The position numbers were made by a program, and so were the translations under genes. The notes beneath the pieces are model-generated. The model made no database searches. It had not been told where the DNA came from and saw only the letters and a program-made list of their open reading frames with translations. Of a stretch of DNA of 64,000 nucleotides, positions 11,200 to 20,649 are shown piece after piece. The stretch spans positions 744,001 to 808,000 of the forward strand of contig OX337228.1 in the NCBI GenBank assembly GCA_946965045.2, in the 5' to 3' direction. Positions within the stretch are counted from its first letter, which is position 1. Each line of letters starts with the position of its first letter. This DNA comes from Epithemia pelagica (taxonomy: Eukaryota; Bacillariophyta; Bacillariophyceae; Surirellales; Surirellaceae).

Positions 11200-11498
11200 T
11201 GTTGAGTAGAGTGTCGTAGCCGTCAGCTTTGCCCACTATACTGTAAAGTCGAAAATGATCCTAATTTACTGGCTTGATTGTTTCCAAAGAATGAGCTCTA
11301 GACTCATTTGTTGGCAATTTGTTCGCCTTTCCTCTTCTGACTACGTCAGCGAATGTCACGCGTGCGGGGCTCGTCCTGCTCGCTTTATTCTCCATAATAT
11401 TCTTCATTGTCTTTGGTCTTGCTTGCATTGTCTTTGGTCTTACTTCGTCAGGCGTTCCCGCGTCGCAGTGTTTTCTTTCTTGCTCATTATTTCCAACA
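11200..11498 (-). repeat. 5' LTR of copia element 2
   Basis: Matches the 3' LTR at all but one base. On the element's sense strand it contains TTCTTTGGAAACAA (11291 down to 11278), the exact complement of the first 14 nt after the LTR (11199 down to 11186), where the primer-binding site must lie. It should hold the promoter and transcript start of the element. Confidence 0.95.
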
Positions 11499-11503
11499 GC
11501 AGG

Positions 11504-12784
11504 TACACCAAAGTGCTTTCTTGTCTCTCGAATCCTCTCGTTCTTCATGACGGATCCGGAGATTTGCAAGATGTACGACCTGTTACAAACAAACATGTGA
11601 CGTTTTCGTTTTGCTGACATTCCCACGAGTTTCAATGTGTGAGCGGTTCACACTCATGTATGACGATTCCCACGATATCACGCTTGTTCTTGTCTCGAGC
11701 AAGTAGCGTCGTTCTTTGACCCAGCCCCCTCTGTCTCTTTTTACAAGACACCACCATGGACAACAATTCCACGACTTTGAAAACAACAGCGATACAGTCT
11801 TGTGGACAGACTACTGGTATCTTACATCTTTAATGTTGTTGGTTCAGACAACACTGATATCTCGAGACTCTCGAGACTCTCGAAACTCTCGAAACTCGAA
11901 ACCCGAAACCCTGTTTCGCTTCTAATGGAGAACAACAGCTTTTCGACCCCCAAGAAACTGTTTCTCTCTTCCATGGACACTGCCCACGATACTTTACTTT
12001 GCCATCTCTTCTTCTTCTACTACTTTCTTCTGGACAATGAATTGGTCCCTCCCACAATGGACACAAATTCCCACGAAACAACAGGCACAGTTGTACCACA
12101 CTCGCATTGCATTTTTCACGGTCGTTGCCGTGACAACAAATGTTGTATGAGTATGGACTTCTATTCTCTCCATCGTGTGTGTTGCTGGTTGTTCGATATC
12201 CTCCCCCTATCCCACCACACGATCCGACAGTTGAATGGTTCGTTTCACGTCTCAACGACAATTCACTGTTTCCTCCTTCCTGAGTTTCCCCATCACACTG
12301 TCCTGGCAATACACATAGTTTTTGTTCTAAAAACACTACTACTACCTAGTAACCCCGCAACTTCTTGGTTTCGTTGTCTCTTGCTAGACTACTTTGGTGT
12401 CACTGGCATGTTTGTCCCCCCAAAAATCGGATTGACCAGCGACACTTTCCTTCCAGAACGATTGTTTGGACAATCTCGTTCGAATTGCGCAGCCCTGTCC
12501 AGCATAGCACAACAACAACCCGTCTTGGGCAGAGACCAAAAAACAACCACGACTGTTTGAAGGTCGTTCTATTTGCTGCGTTTTCGGGACATGGACCTTG
12601 ATGGAAACGGAACGGCCATGGATCTCCTTAGGGAGGAACAAAACCGATGGATGACTACTATTGTAGGAATAGTCTATCTCCTCCGATTGTGCTCGTAGAG
12701 AGCCTAGCATATTCCAATAAATCATACGATTCTTCGAAGTACTCGGTGGTGAGAATGACTGGGGCGCGTCCCAGTTCTCATTTG
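11504..12784. other. Intergenic region between copia element 2 and the TIR element
   Basis: No supported gene. A 252-codon + strand ORF (11802-12560) and the - strand ORFs here lack domains and sit in Cys/His/Phe-rich, non-coding-like sequence. A short tandem of CTCGAGACT/CTCGAAACT units lies at about 11871-11910. The decamer ATTCCCACGA occurs at 11619-11628, 11666-11675 and 12067-12076, and once before the copia insertion at 5177-5186. Confidence 0.4.
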
Positions 12785-12794
12785 GACTGCAACC
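12785..12794 (+). repeat. Left 10-bp target-site duplication of the TIR element
   Basis: GACTGCAACC immediately precedes the left terminal inverted repeat. The identical decamer follows the right terminal repeat at 15333-15342. Confidence 0.92.
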
Positions 12795-12990
12795 TACCCC
12801 CAAGCATGGGGTGAGTCCAATCACGCGTGATTGAATGCACTTCGTGCATTCGTCTACTCACCCCCACGGCTCGACCTGGTCTCTCTCGACTCAGATACAA
12901 AATTCATGCAACACACCCTCATTCATCACGGTGGTGGAGGTGCAGTGGTCCAGAACATCTTCTTTAATGTCGTCTTCCTCCCACAAACGG
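12795..12990 (+). repeat. Left terminal inverted repeat with nested hairpin
   Basis: A 17-bp perfect terminal match to the right end, followed by imperfect similarity. It contains the perfect hairpin GAATGCAC-TTC-GTGCATTC (12833-12851) and then ACTCACCCCCACGG. The inner limit is approximate. Confidence 0.8.
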
Positions 12991-13253
12991 CACCGCCTCA
13001 CTCAGAAGGAAGTAAGGGAGCTATTTGACGCCCGCAGTGTTTCCGAAAGGTCGACGGCGTCTGTTAACAACCAAGATGAAAGCATCGCCAAAAACCAAAC
13101 CACCACCCCATCCACCAGCAACAACAATCCTTCGTCTCTGCCTCGTTTCGCTTCCTTTCCCACGGTCGATCCGCAAGCCTATTAGAACCCCTATGGCGCA
13201 GAAGGATCCATTGGCCCATCCAAGTCACACTGTCCACCAATACCACCTCCAAC

Positions 13254-13933
13254 GTGTTGATTTCTTCGGTCCACGTGTACCCGCTTCCTCAATTCTTTGT
13301 CAATCTGTCGGTATTGGACGATGATTTGGACGTGAAGGAACTCGAACGAAAACTACAATTGGCAACGAGTTCCTACCTAGAGCTGTCCTTTCAAGAAATT
13401 GACTCCCTTTTTCGCAAGGAAAATGAGGAACGATTTGATCCGGTGCAAATCACATTTGATCGTTTTGATCGAGCCTTTCAAGGAACCGAAAGCAATACTG
13501 ATCCAAATTTCCATAACATTCCAACCTCTTTGATTTGGCCTCCATTCAAGGGTATTTAAGGTTTGTTACGGACGTGACCAATCACCAGCATGAGGTTTCA
13601 CAAAAGGAAGTTCAACGCATTGAAACCATTATTCAAACGACTCTTCGTTTTGCCTTTGAAGATCCCATCGACCGTCTGTTGCCTTGGTACCATGATCACG
13701 ATCCAGTGCTTCTTCGAGTAGTGGAGCAAGTCCAAGTCACTGTGGAGGATGTACCCATATTACTTGAGAAAAAGGGTACTGCTACAAACGACAGCGAGTC
13801 TTCGTGTCTCAAGGAACAAGAAGACTACCTGTTTTACGTTGCCATTGGCGTTGCCTTTTTCCTCACGGCAACTGGAATATGTGTCATTTTTGGAGCTTGT
13901 CAAGTACGGACCGTCATGAGGGGCATCCAATAA
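13254..13933 (+). pseudogene. Captured fragment: single-pass membrane protein, frameshifted
   Basis: Two overlapping frames give one continuous-looking product. The first (13254-13559) is a helical region rich in charged residues (DDDLDVKELERKLQLATSSYLEL). The second (13535-13933) continues it (RFVTDVTNHQHEVSQKEVQRIE) and ends in a hydrophobic segment (DYLFYVAIGVAFFLTATGIC) with a short basic tail. The frame changes near 13530-13545. I do not recognise the family. The 5' part runs back into the terminal repeat, so the natural start is missing or replaced. It lies convergent with the protease fragment, whose end it overlaps. Confidence 0.5.
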
Positions 13934-14854
13934 ATGGCCGTTTGGGCCGTGTATTCGGGCAAGTGATACAAGGTGTGCAAGAGTGCTTTCAATGACTCAA
14001 TCAGGGGTGTATGCAAAATGGCATGGACCATTGCCGACAGGAGGGCCTGGACTTGGGTCACGGGCCACTTGGCTTCTCCATCGCTGTCATCAGTTTCATC
14101 TTGTGGAATGCGGGTATGCGCCGTACTGGTCGTCGGAGCAGATGATTCTGCACCGTAGCAAATGACGTCGGCCGTTCGAATGACTCGTGAACCTTCCCAT
14201 AGATCTGTGAGCTCCCGACGTCGCCAACCAATCAAGAGGACCATTCCCAAACAGCAGGGGACCAAGTACAAAAGTGCCGGTTGGCCCATATCCATCCAGT
14301 ACACAGCAGCATTTGCCATGGACAGTCCAACAGCATAGGCAAATGACACGAGGCAAAAAGTAGCCACCGTTCCAGCAAGTACTTCCGCAATATTTTTGTT
14401 CGGGACAGGGATAGGACCGTCCCAACGATCCATTGCCACCACCCATGACACCCAAAAAGCTCTTGGCTGAATCAAAGCGTGCAGCAAAACTGATCAGTAA
14501 TCCGGGCACGACAATGTCGCCGATACCCAAAAGGTTGGACCCGCCACGATAGTCGGCAATGTGCGGTATGGTGAACAGCATTGGTAGGGGATTCCCCCGT
14601 TGTCGGCAATAGAGGGGATCTTTGTGGTACTTTTCACACCAGTCTGGATCGGGAGGAGGACCTCCACTGGTACCAACAACCAGCATTACGCTGTTCTTGA
14701 ATATAAGAGGACTGACAAAGACAAAGAATATATCGTAGAAAAAAGCACTGTGACGAGGCAAACAATAGGACAAAAGACATGGTCCGAGAGGACTTGGCAG
14801 AGTAGGACGTCTCTCTGCGACAAGCAATACGTACTGCAGGCATCGACTTGCCAT
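13900..14854 (-). pseudogene. Captured fragment: signal-peptide-peptidase-like aspartyl protease core
   Basis: Shows the hallmarks of the GxGD intramembrane protease family: the YD motif (FFYDIFFVF, codons at 14732-14737), LGIGDIVVPGLL (GIGD at 14516-14527) and the C-terminal QPALLYLVP. Thus both catalytic Asp residues and the PAL-containing helix are present. The reading frame changes once. A 70-nt GT-AG intron at 14382-14451 would join SAKSFL to VLAGTVATF in frame, so the core may be spliced rather than broken. Upstream of YD the sequence stops looking like transmembrane helix and runs into terminal-repeat-derived sequence, so the N-terminal helices of a normal family member are absent. Probably a truncated, transposon-borne copy. 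Confidence 0.75.
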
Positions 14855-15149
14855 GCCCGGGCCGTCTTTCTATGCCATCCTCTGAATACTGAGTTGATTG
14901 ACGTTCGAGTAGAGGAAGCCCACAGGCCTTATTGGTAGTTGAAAGAGGAGTGGCCGGAGGGTTTCGGTTGTGGCAAAAAAAGGATGCTTGACGTTTTACG
15001 ACAGGGTCATCTGGTTTGTTGTTTTTACTTTGTTGAAGGCTTGAATTGAGAGTGTCTTGGTCCAATGAGTAGAGGCTTTGGAGAGCCGGCGCCTTCGTAG
15101 AGTCATCGTGGGTAGTATTGGTGAGAGCCTTGTGGTCGGGGTTGGAGGT

Positions 15150-15332
15150 GCGGGTAGCCATGATGGATGTAATCGTCCTCACTAGTTTGCCTCCGTGGTG
15201 GCTCTGTGGAGGTGAAATGCAGTTTGTATCAGAGTCGAGAAATTGGCGATTTGGGGCCCTCGAGCCGTGGGGGTGACTAAGGGAATGCACTTAAAAAGTG
15301 CGACTGACCGGGTCGCCCCATGCTTGGGGGTA
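15150..15332 (-). repeat. Right terminal inverted repeat
   Basis: Read on the - strand it starts TACCCCCAAGCATGGGG, then has GTGCATTC and CACCCCCACGGCTCGA in the same order as the left end. The hairpin is degenerate here. The inner limit is approximate. Confidence 0.8.
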
Positions 15333-15342
15333 GACTGCAACC
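15333..15342 (+). repeat. Right 10-bp target-site duplication of the TIR element
   Basis: GACTGCAACC, identical to 12785-12794. Confidence 0.92.
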
Positions 15343-16111
15343 ATGGACATTGGAAGCTTCAATTTCTGGTTGGGTTCATCAAAAAGGGACATTTGAGAGT
15401 ATAGCCCTATCCGACCGTTGGGCGCATTCACCGGCCCAGGGCATATGCCTCTTTGCCGTTAGAACTATCCAGCGCCTGATATCAACAGATCATAAGACTT
15501 TGTGACTACTTTTCCCCCGGAAACCGATAGAGAGTTTGAACAGGACGTCCTGTCAGTCGTGCGACGTCCCGCGGGTTTCTGACACCGTCTCCGCATCCCC
15601 CCATCGGGGGTCGCCAAAAAACGAAAAACACGTGCGCTGCCAGCCTGCCTGCCGTGACGTACGTGCGCGTTGAAAGGGATCCTGAAGTCACTCTTGTAGA
15701 GTGCGAGCGAGCAGACTCGTTTGAGAGCCGTTGGCGACTGGTCGTGATCTTGGTGATCCTGGAACAGCTTTTCCAGACTATGGTCCACGAAGTACTACGT
15801 TTACGACCGGGATGACTCTGGAACAGTGTATGAACCGCACTCTACCATAATAAAGAGGTGCGTCGGCCGACTTTGGGGCTGCGTGTTGTGATTTGTGATT
15901 TGGCCATTTTTGGGGAACCTCGTCATCTTCTCCTCTCCGTTTGTTGTGTTACGATCTCTCTCAACTCTCAACTCTCTAAGCCGATGAGAAGAGACGATTG
16001 CATTCCGTATTCGTTTCTATCGTGGTAGTAGAAGACAAAACGAGACACACTACAAGACAGTTTGCTCGTACGAGTTATCAAGGAATCCCTCAATCTGCAA
16101 ACGACAACAAC
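15343..16111. other. Intergenic, upstream of the LRR-like gene
   Basis: No supported gene up to about 15900; the short - strand ORFs here lack features. The last 200 bp, with CT-rich runs (CTCTCTCAACTCTCAACTCT near 15955), probably hold the promoter and leader of the gene starting at 16112. An in-frame ATG at 15998 is less likely to be used. Confidence 0.35.
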
Positions 16112-18169
16112 ATGGGTCGTAATTCTAGCAGCATTGTCCATCCAGTGGAATGGGATGAAGTTCGGGTACCTGAAGGAGAAGAAGTAGTGGAAGAAGACGT
16201 TGATTTCGAGGACAATGACGACGACAATACCCCGCACGAACAATGGCCGTGCGTCGAACTCTTGTCGCAGTATCAATCCAATCGAACGTCTCAGTCTCAT
16301 CGCCAACTCTTGTTTCTCGACTCGATGGAATTGTCCACGGCCGTTTTGAAACAATGGCGAACGGACATTCAACAATTTCCCGAATCGCAACGACCTCGTG
16401 AATTGTGTTTGGAACAGGTTCAATTCAAACACAATGTCGAACTCCATCATGTCACGCGGTTTCTGACCGTCTGTCAGGAATTGCAAGCCATTTTGTTGCT
16501 GGGGGATCGGGAAGCGCGATATCCCTATCCTCACGATTCCCTCGAACCCTACAGTTTGTTGCTACAAACCTTGAATCCACGACGGCCCTTTGTCAGTCCC
16601 TGTCCACCCCTGTCACCGACCAAGTGTCAAATTCAATCCCTCTGTTTGTCACGCTTGCGATTGCAAGGACAAGTCATGGGACAATTGCTCATTGGAGCCA
16701 TTTCGACTCATTTGAAGGAATTGCACATTTCGTCCTGCTACATGGATCTCGCCTTTGCGCAAGGCTTTGCCACCGCCTCGGCCAATACGACTGATATTAC
16801 CGCAACGGCCACAACCAGTACTGTTTCCAGTTTGGGAGTGACTACAGAACTAGCACCACCACAACAACAAGGACCGCAAAGTAAACATGCTACTTCAACT
16901 GCCAAAGACGAGACACATACGGACAATGTCAACAACAGCAATCGTCCTCGCGCCAATACCAACACGAGCAGTTCCTGTGGGACTTTGGTTTCCTCCGGTT
17001 GGACGGTGGCACCCTTGCATACCTTGGAAATTTCCAGTTGCAATGTCACGGATGCCATGATGCTGACCTTTGCTCAAGACAATGAATGGGACGAAAATTG
17101 TTTGCAAGTGTTGAGTCTCAAATTCAATGCCTTGACGGCCGCCTCCTTGTCACACGTGGCACATTTGGTGCGACAACACACGGCCAGTCTCCAACAGTTG
17201 TGCTTGGCGGGCAATGCCGACTTGTTTGTGTTGGAATCGTCCTGTACAGAGGAGGTAGTCTCACAGGAAGAACAACAACAACGACAAGACATTGACGAAC
17301 AGGAACACCTGCTCTCTGACATAGGTAGCAGTAGTAGTAGGATTGGATGGAGATCCTTCTTGCAGGCATTGGAATCCTTGACACGGCTGGAAAGCTTGGA
17401 TGTGAGTCATTGTCCCATGACGGTATCCATGGCGGCCGAACTCGTATTGAGTTTACCACCCTCTTGCAAGGAATTGAATTTGGATTATACGCACTTGTTT
17501 CAATCTACCAGTCACCACCACAATCGCGACGAACCATCAACTAGAATACTACCACCACCATCCGCCGACCAAATCAACTTACCACCCGGTGCACGGCAAT
17601 TCTTTGCCGCCCTCCACCACCAAACTCATGTGCAAGTGTTGCATTTGGAAGGCTGTAACATTACCAATGACAGCGTAGGTCCCCTGTTTCAAGCCTTGGA
17701 AACCACAAGAGTGGAGCGACTCCAATTGTCGGGGAATGAATTCACCACCGTCACACCGTGGGCCGGTAGTCTGCCCCGCCTCGAGACCTTGCGCGAATTG
17801 CAAGTGCCACCCGCCGTCGGCTCGGCCGACACTTGGTCCATGTGGTACGATTCCTTGTTAGAAACACGGAGTTTGACCGAATTGCGAGGGACAGTCTTTG
17901 GTCGCAATCCGGAATGGTCCGAAGCCATGGAGGCCATTTTGGAACGGAATCGCTCCAGTCGGAGCAACCGGCGGGCCTTTTCGTGGCGGCCTCATAGTCC
18001 CAAACGATCTTCCACCAAAACGAATACCAAAGCAGCAAGAACATCAGCCGCATCGCGAATTGGTTCGTCCTCCGTCTCAACGGCATCATCCATCTCCTCC
18101 ACTTCGACACGCCTCAAACAATGGTTGTTGGCCTGTTGGTTTAAAAACAATCTCCATCATGCCAATTAA
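16112..18169 (+). CDS. Leucine-rich-repeat-like protein
   Basis: 685 residues from ATG 16112. The frame also has an ATG at 15998, but its extra 38 residues look like leader sequence. The N-terminus is acidic (EGEEVVEEDVDFEDNDDD). The body has irregular leucine-rich units of the ribonuclease-inhibitor style: IQSLCLSRLRL, LKELHISSC, LHTLEISSCNVTD, LQVLSLKFNALT, LQQLCLAGNADL, LESLDVSHCPMT, VQVLHLEGCNIT and VERLQLSGNEF. A Thr/Ser/Asn/Gln-rich insertion lies between the early and middle repeats. The C-terminus is Ser/Arg/Thr-rich and basic, without a signal peptide or clear membrane anchor. The likely role is a protein-interaction scaffold; the partner is unknown. Confidence 0.8.
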   Translation: MGRNSSSIVHPVEWDEVRVPEGEEVVEEDVDFEDNDDDNTPHEQWPCVELLSQYQSNRTSQSHRQLLFLDSMELSTAVLKQWRTDIQQFPESQRPRELCLEQVQFKHNVELHHVTRFLTVCQELQAILLLGDREARYPYPHDSLEPYSLLLQTLNPRRPFVSPCPPLSPTKCQIQSLCLSRLRLQGQVMGQLLIGAISTHLKELHISSCYMDLAFAQGFATASANTTDITATATTSTVSSLGVTTELAPPQQQGPQSKHATSTAKDETHTDNVNNSNRPRANTNTSSSCGTLVSSGWTVAPLHTLEISSCNVTDAMMLTFAQDNEWDENCLQVLSLKFNALTAASLSHVAHLVRQHTASLQQLCLAGNADLFVLESSCTEEVVSQEEQQQRQDIDEQEHLLSDIGSSSSRIGWRSFLQALESLTRLESLDVSHCPMTVSMAAELVLSLPPSCKELNLDYTHLFQSTSHHHNRDEPSTRILPPPSADQINLPPGARQFFAALHHQTHVQVLHLEGCNITNDSVGPLFQALETTRVERLQLSGNEFTTVTPWAGSLPRLETLRELQVPPAVGSADTWSMWYDSLLETRSLTELRGTVFGRNPEWSEAMEAILERNRSSRSNRRAFSWRPHSPKRSSTKTNTKAARTSAASRIGSSSVSTASSISSTSTRLKQWLLACWFKNNLHHAN

Positions 18170-18703
18170 ATTGGTACGATGATTTCCACTACAACCAAAT
18201 GAAGGAGACCTCGCACACACACACGCTATATAGTTCGTCTCAGTTTTGCATCTACAATACCCGAACGCGCACATCTCTGTCCGTATAGAGCATACTAGTA
18301 TAAACGAAATTTCGGTCCTTGATTTTCAGTGGAGGGTAGAGGCTTGTTCATCCAGTGACAAGTTGTGTGGAATTAGTCTACCTTCGTGTGGATTGTCATT
18401 GCGGTGACCTCATGGTAAGCGCAAGTGTCTAGCGATCTATTCCTCTACTCTACTCCTCGTCAACTGTACTCCCCGAAAAGTAGGAGTAGCTCAACGCTAC
18501 TGAGTTTGGTTGAACTTCCCAACAACTTCAAGCGAGAGGGATTGTGTGAGTACTTTTTGTACCTATAGTGAACATTACGCGTAACATAAAAATCTATATG
18601 GGTAGAAGGCAATCGATTTTTCTTTCGTGGTGCGTCCACGGCAATGGATCTGTTCCGCTCACAAATAATTGCAATCCAAAAACCAAAACCAACCAAACAC
18701 AAC
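18170..18703. other. Intergenic between the LRR-like and beta-helix genes
   Basis: Contains a short CA-type run (CACACACACACG near 18214) and TATATAG at about 18226. No ORF is supported; the 134-codon - strand ORF at 18460-18864 overlaps the next gene and has no domain. Confidence 0.35.
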
Positions 18704-19633
18704 ATGTACTTCATCAAATCACTTTCTTCTGTGCTCCTGACTACTTTGATGTACCGCGGTACGAACGGCTTCCTCAAGGGATCGTCCTCCTCATCGTTTT
18801 CCAAAGGCAAAGACACGAAAGGACGCGGCTTGTCGGAATCGTTCACGGCCGATGCGTCCGTCAAGGTCCTAGACAGCAGTGATTGTGGAATTGAGTTGGG
18901 CAGCGGTTATGAGGACAAATTCATCGTCTTGGGAGAAAGCATGAACTGTGACAATGACAGCTTAAGGGGCATAGGCGTTGCCATTACTATTTCCGCACCA
19001 GGAATGACCTTGGATTGCAAGGACTTTAATATTCAAAAGCCCGCAGACAATCAAGCTACCAATACAGGAGTGGGAATCCGTGTGGTTGCTGATAATATCT
19101 TTCTCAAAAACTGCGATATTTCCGGTTTCGAGGACGGAATCCACTTGGGTCAACATGGCACGATCTCCTACAAAAGTATCCACCTTTCCAACATCAACTC
19201 GCACGACAACACCCAGGATGGCCTAAATGTGCGCAGCAGTTTCACGGACGTGACAGTCGTCAACTCGCAATTCAATGACAATGACGCGAATGGATTTGAT
19301 GGTGCTGGAAACGATGTTGTCTCTCTGACCAATCTGTTTTTGTCCGCTGTTGAGGCCAATGGAAACGGGAACGATGGATTTGAACTTAAGAATATTCAGA
19401 AAGGACTTTTGATTGGCGTGACCGCCACTGGAAACACGGAGGATGGATTAGACTTGTCGCCAGACAATGGCCCATTGTCAATTCAGGCCTCGACGTTTTG
19501 TAAAAATGGAGAACAGAGCACTCTTGGAAACGATATTGATGGTTCGCAGTTTTCCGCCTTTTCGCATCATTCCATTACATGCGATACACAAGCCATTGGT
19601 ATTGACGACATTTGTGATTGCCCTTGTCCCTAG
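18704..19633 (+). CDS. Secreted right-handed beta-helix protein
   Basis: 309 residues from ATG 18704. An earlier in-frame ATG at 18644 would bury the signal peptide, so the later start is preferred. The N-terminus is a signal peptide (MYFIKSLSSVLLTTLMYRG). A Ser/Lys linker follows, then repeated short rungs with Asn/Asp at turns: ITISAPGMTLDCKDF, GIRVVADNIFLKNCDISGFEDGIHL, DGLNVRSSFTDVTVVNSQFNDNDANGF, and DGFELKNIQKGLLIGVTATGNTEDGLDL. These are typical of parallel beta-helix (pectate-lyase-like/NosD-like) folds. It ends in CDCPCP. No catalytic signature is clear, so a carbohydrate-binding or cell-surface role is possible. The rungs look like tandem internal duplications. Confidence 0.8.
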   Translation: MYFIKSLSSVLLTTLMYRGTNGFLKGSSSSSFSKGKDTKGRGLSESFTADASVKVLDSSDCGIELGSGYEDKFIVLGESMNCDNDSLRGIGVAITISAPGMTLDCKDFNIQKPADNQATNTGVGIRVVADNIFLKNCDISGFEDGIHLGQHGTISYKSIHLSNINSHDNTQDGLNVRSSFTDVTVVNSQFNDNDANGFDGAGNDVVSLTNLFLSAVEANGNGNDGFELKNIQKGLLIGVTATGNTEDGLDLSPDNGPLSIQASTFCKNGEQSTLGNDIDGSQFSAFSHHSITCDTQAIGIDDICDCPCP

Positions 19634-20649
19634 CCAATCCCTCTAGTAACCATAATACCATCCCTTTCTTTGTGCACTGGCCACGTTGTATAGCACCCAC
19701 ACTAGTAGCATGTACGGCACACATACCCAGGCACATCAAATCCACAACAAGAGACCATCCGGGTATCGTGAAGAATGCAAAAGGCATGAGCAATCCTCGT
19801 TGTGGTGATGGTGTGGTTTGGCCGTTGTTGTGGACGGTATGTTTCTGTGGTTGGTCTTTGCAGGCCCTCGTGTGGCCGACATGCCGTGGTTTCAACACAG
19901 AGTGTGGCTCTTGGACGACGACTTCTTCTTGTTGTGGTCACACAGTGAGACGCAGCCAAAAGTCAATGGCAAACAATGACTGTATTGGTTGTTGGTTGTT
20001 GTGACCTGCAGTTCCACACGAATGTCATGAATCAGGATGAGGTTGAACTTTACAAAGCGGAAGGACCAAGAAGCGAGGAGTGCACATGGCCCTCGTCGAA
20101 TCCTTTCCGTTCATTGCGTTGGATGGATGGCTGTGTGCATACCATCGGTGGGTATACGACGGGGATCCTCATGGTCTGCTCCCAAAAGATGCACCGTATT
20201 CGGATATATGTGACGTACGCGCTTTACTCTCTATCGCGCGTAACGGTCAACTCAATGCAAATACCTTGACCTTATATACTTTGTAGACGTTAGGTTGTTA
20301 CGCGCGTGCCAGGTTCCGTGACAGACAGTCAGTGGATCGAACTGAGAACACAGAATTCCAAAATCACCATGGCCTCTCCTCTCCCATCGTGAAACGCACC
20401 TCTCGCGTTGTAGCACAGTGTGTGGGAATCATGATGGATATCGACCCAACTCATCTCTGACGGTTCCATTTCCAACAAGGCATCATGTACAAGTAGGGAG
20501 GATGGAGACCGTGTGGTTTTCCACACGAATCGGTTTCCAAACCCATCACGACGGAAGAGAGATGCCACTCCACGGATCGAACGAGATTGGAATGCGGCAC
20601 GATCTCATAATCCACAATCCTTGCCAAGCAGCAGCGAGACTCGAGTCGA
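19634..20649. other. Intergenic, upstream of the UAA transporter
   Basis: Several overlapping ORFs on both strands have no recognisable domain and no consistent frame. TATATACTTTG at about 20273 is AT-rich. Nothing else supportable is seen. Confidence 0.35.

Larger units (their letters stand above)
5206..11498 (-). mobile_element. Complete Ty1/copia retrotransposon with LTRs and target duplication
   Basis: Bounded by two 299-bp LTRs (5206-5504 and 11200-11498) that begin TGTTG and end CAACA, and flanked by the direct repeat GCAGG (5201-5205 and 11499-11503), a 5-bp target-site duplication. The element reads on the - strand: an extra ORF, gag with a CCHC knuckle, protease-like motif, integrase, RT and RNase H. 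I find a single mismatch between the LTRs (G at about 5323, A at the matching base near 11317), so the insertion is recent. Yet the coding part carries two in-frame stops and two frame changes, so it is probably not autonomous unless it uses recoding. Confidence 0.95.
12795..15332. mobile_element. 2.5-kb TIR transposon carrying gene fragments (Pack-MULE-like)
   Basis: The ends are TACCCCCAAGCATGGGG at 12795-12811 and its exact reverse complement at 15316-15332. Patchy inverted similarity extends inward for roughly 150-200 bp (shared GTGCATTC, CACCCCCACGGCTCGA and GATACAAA). Both ends are bordered by the decamer GACTGCAACC. Long TIRs with a 9-11 bp target duplication fit Mutator-like elements. 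No transposase is visible; instead the interior carries parts of two convergent membrane-protein genes. This matches gene-capturing non-autonomous elements. The superfamily is inference; the termini and target duplication are seen directly. Confidence 0.85.

Noticed and set aside
11802-12560. 252-codon + strand ORF
   Set aside because: Low-complexity Phe/His/Cys-rich translation, with overlapping ORFs on the other strand and no domain.
13535-14487. Treating the two cargo pieces as ordinary intact convergent genes
   Set aside because: One is frameshifted, both lack normal N-termini, and both lie within element ends bordered by a 10-bp direct repeat.
18460-18864. 134-codon - strand ORF overlapping the beta-helix gene start
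   Set aside because: Overlaps the signal peptide of a well-supported gene; contains one hydrophobic stretch by antisense chance.
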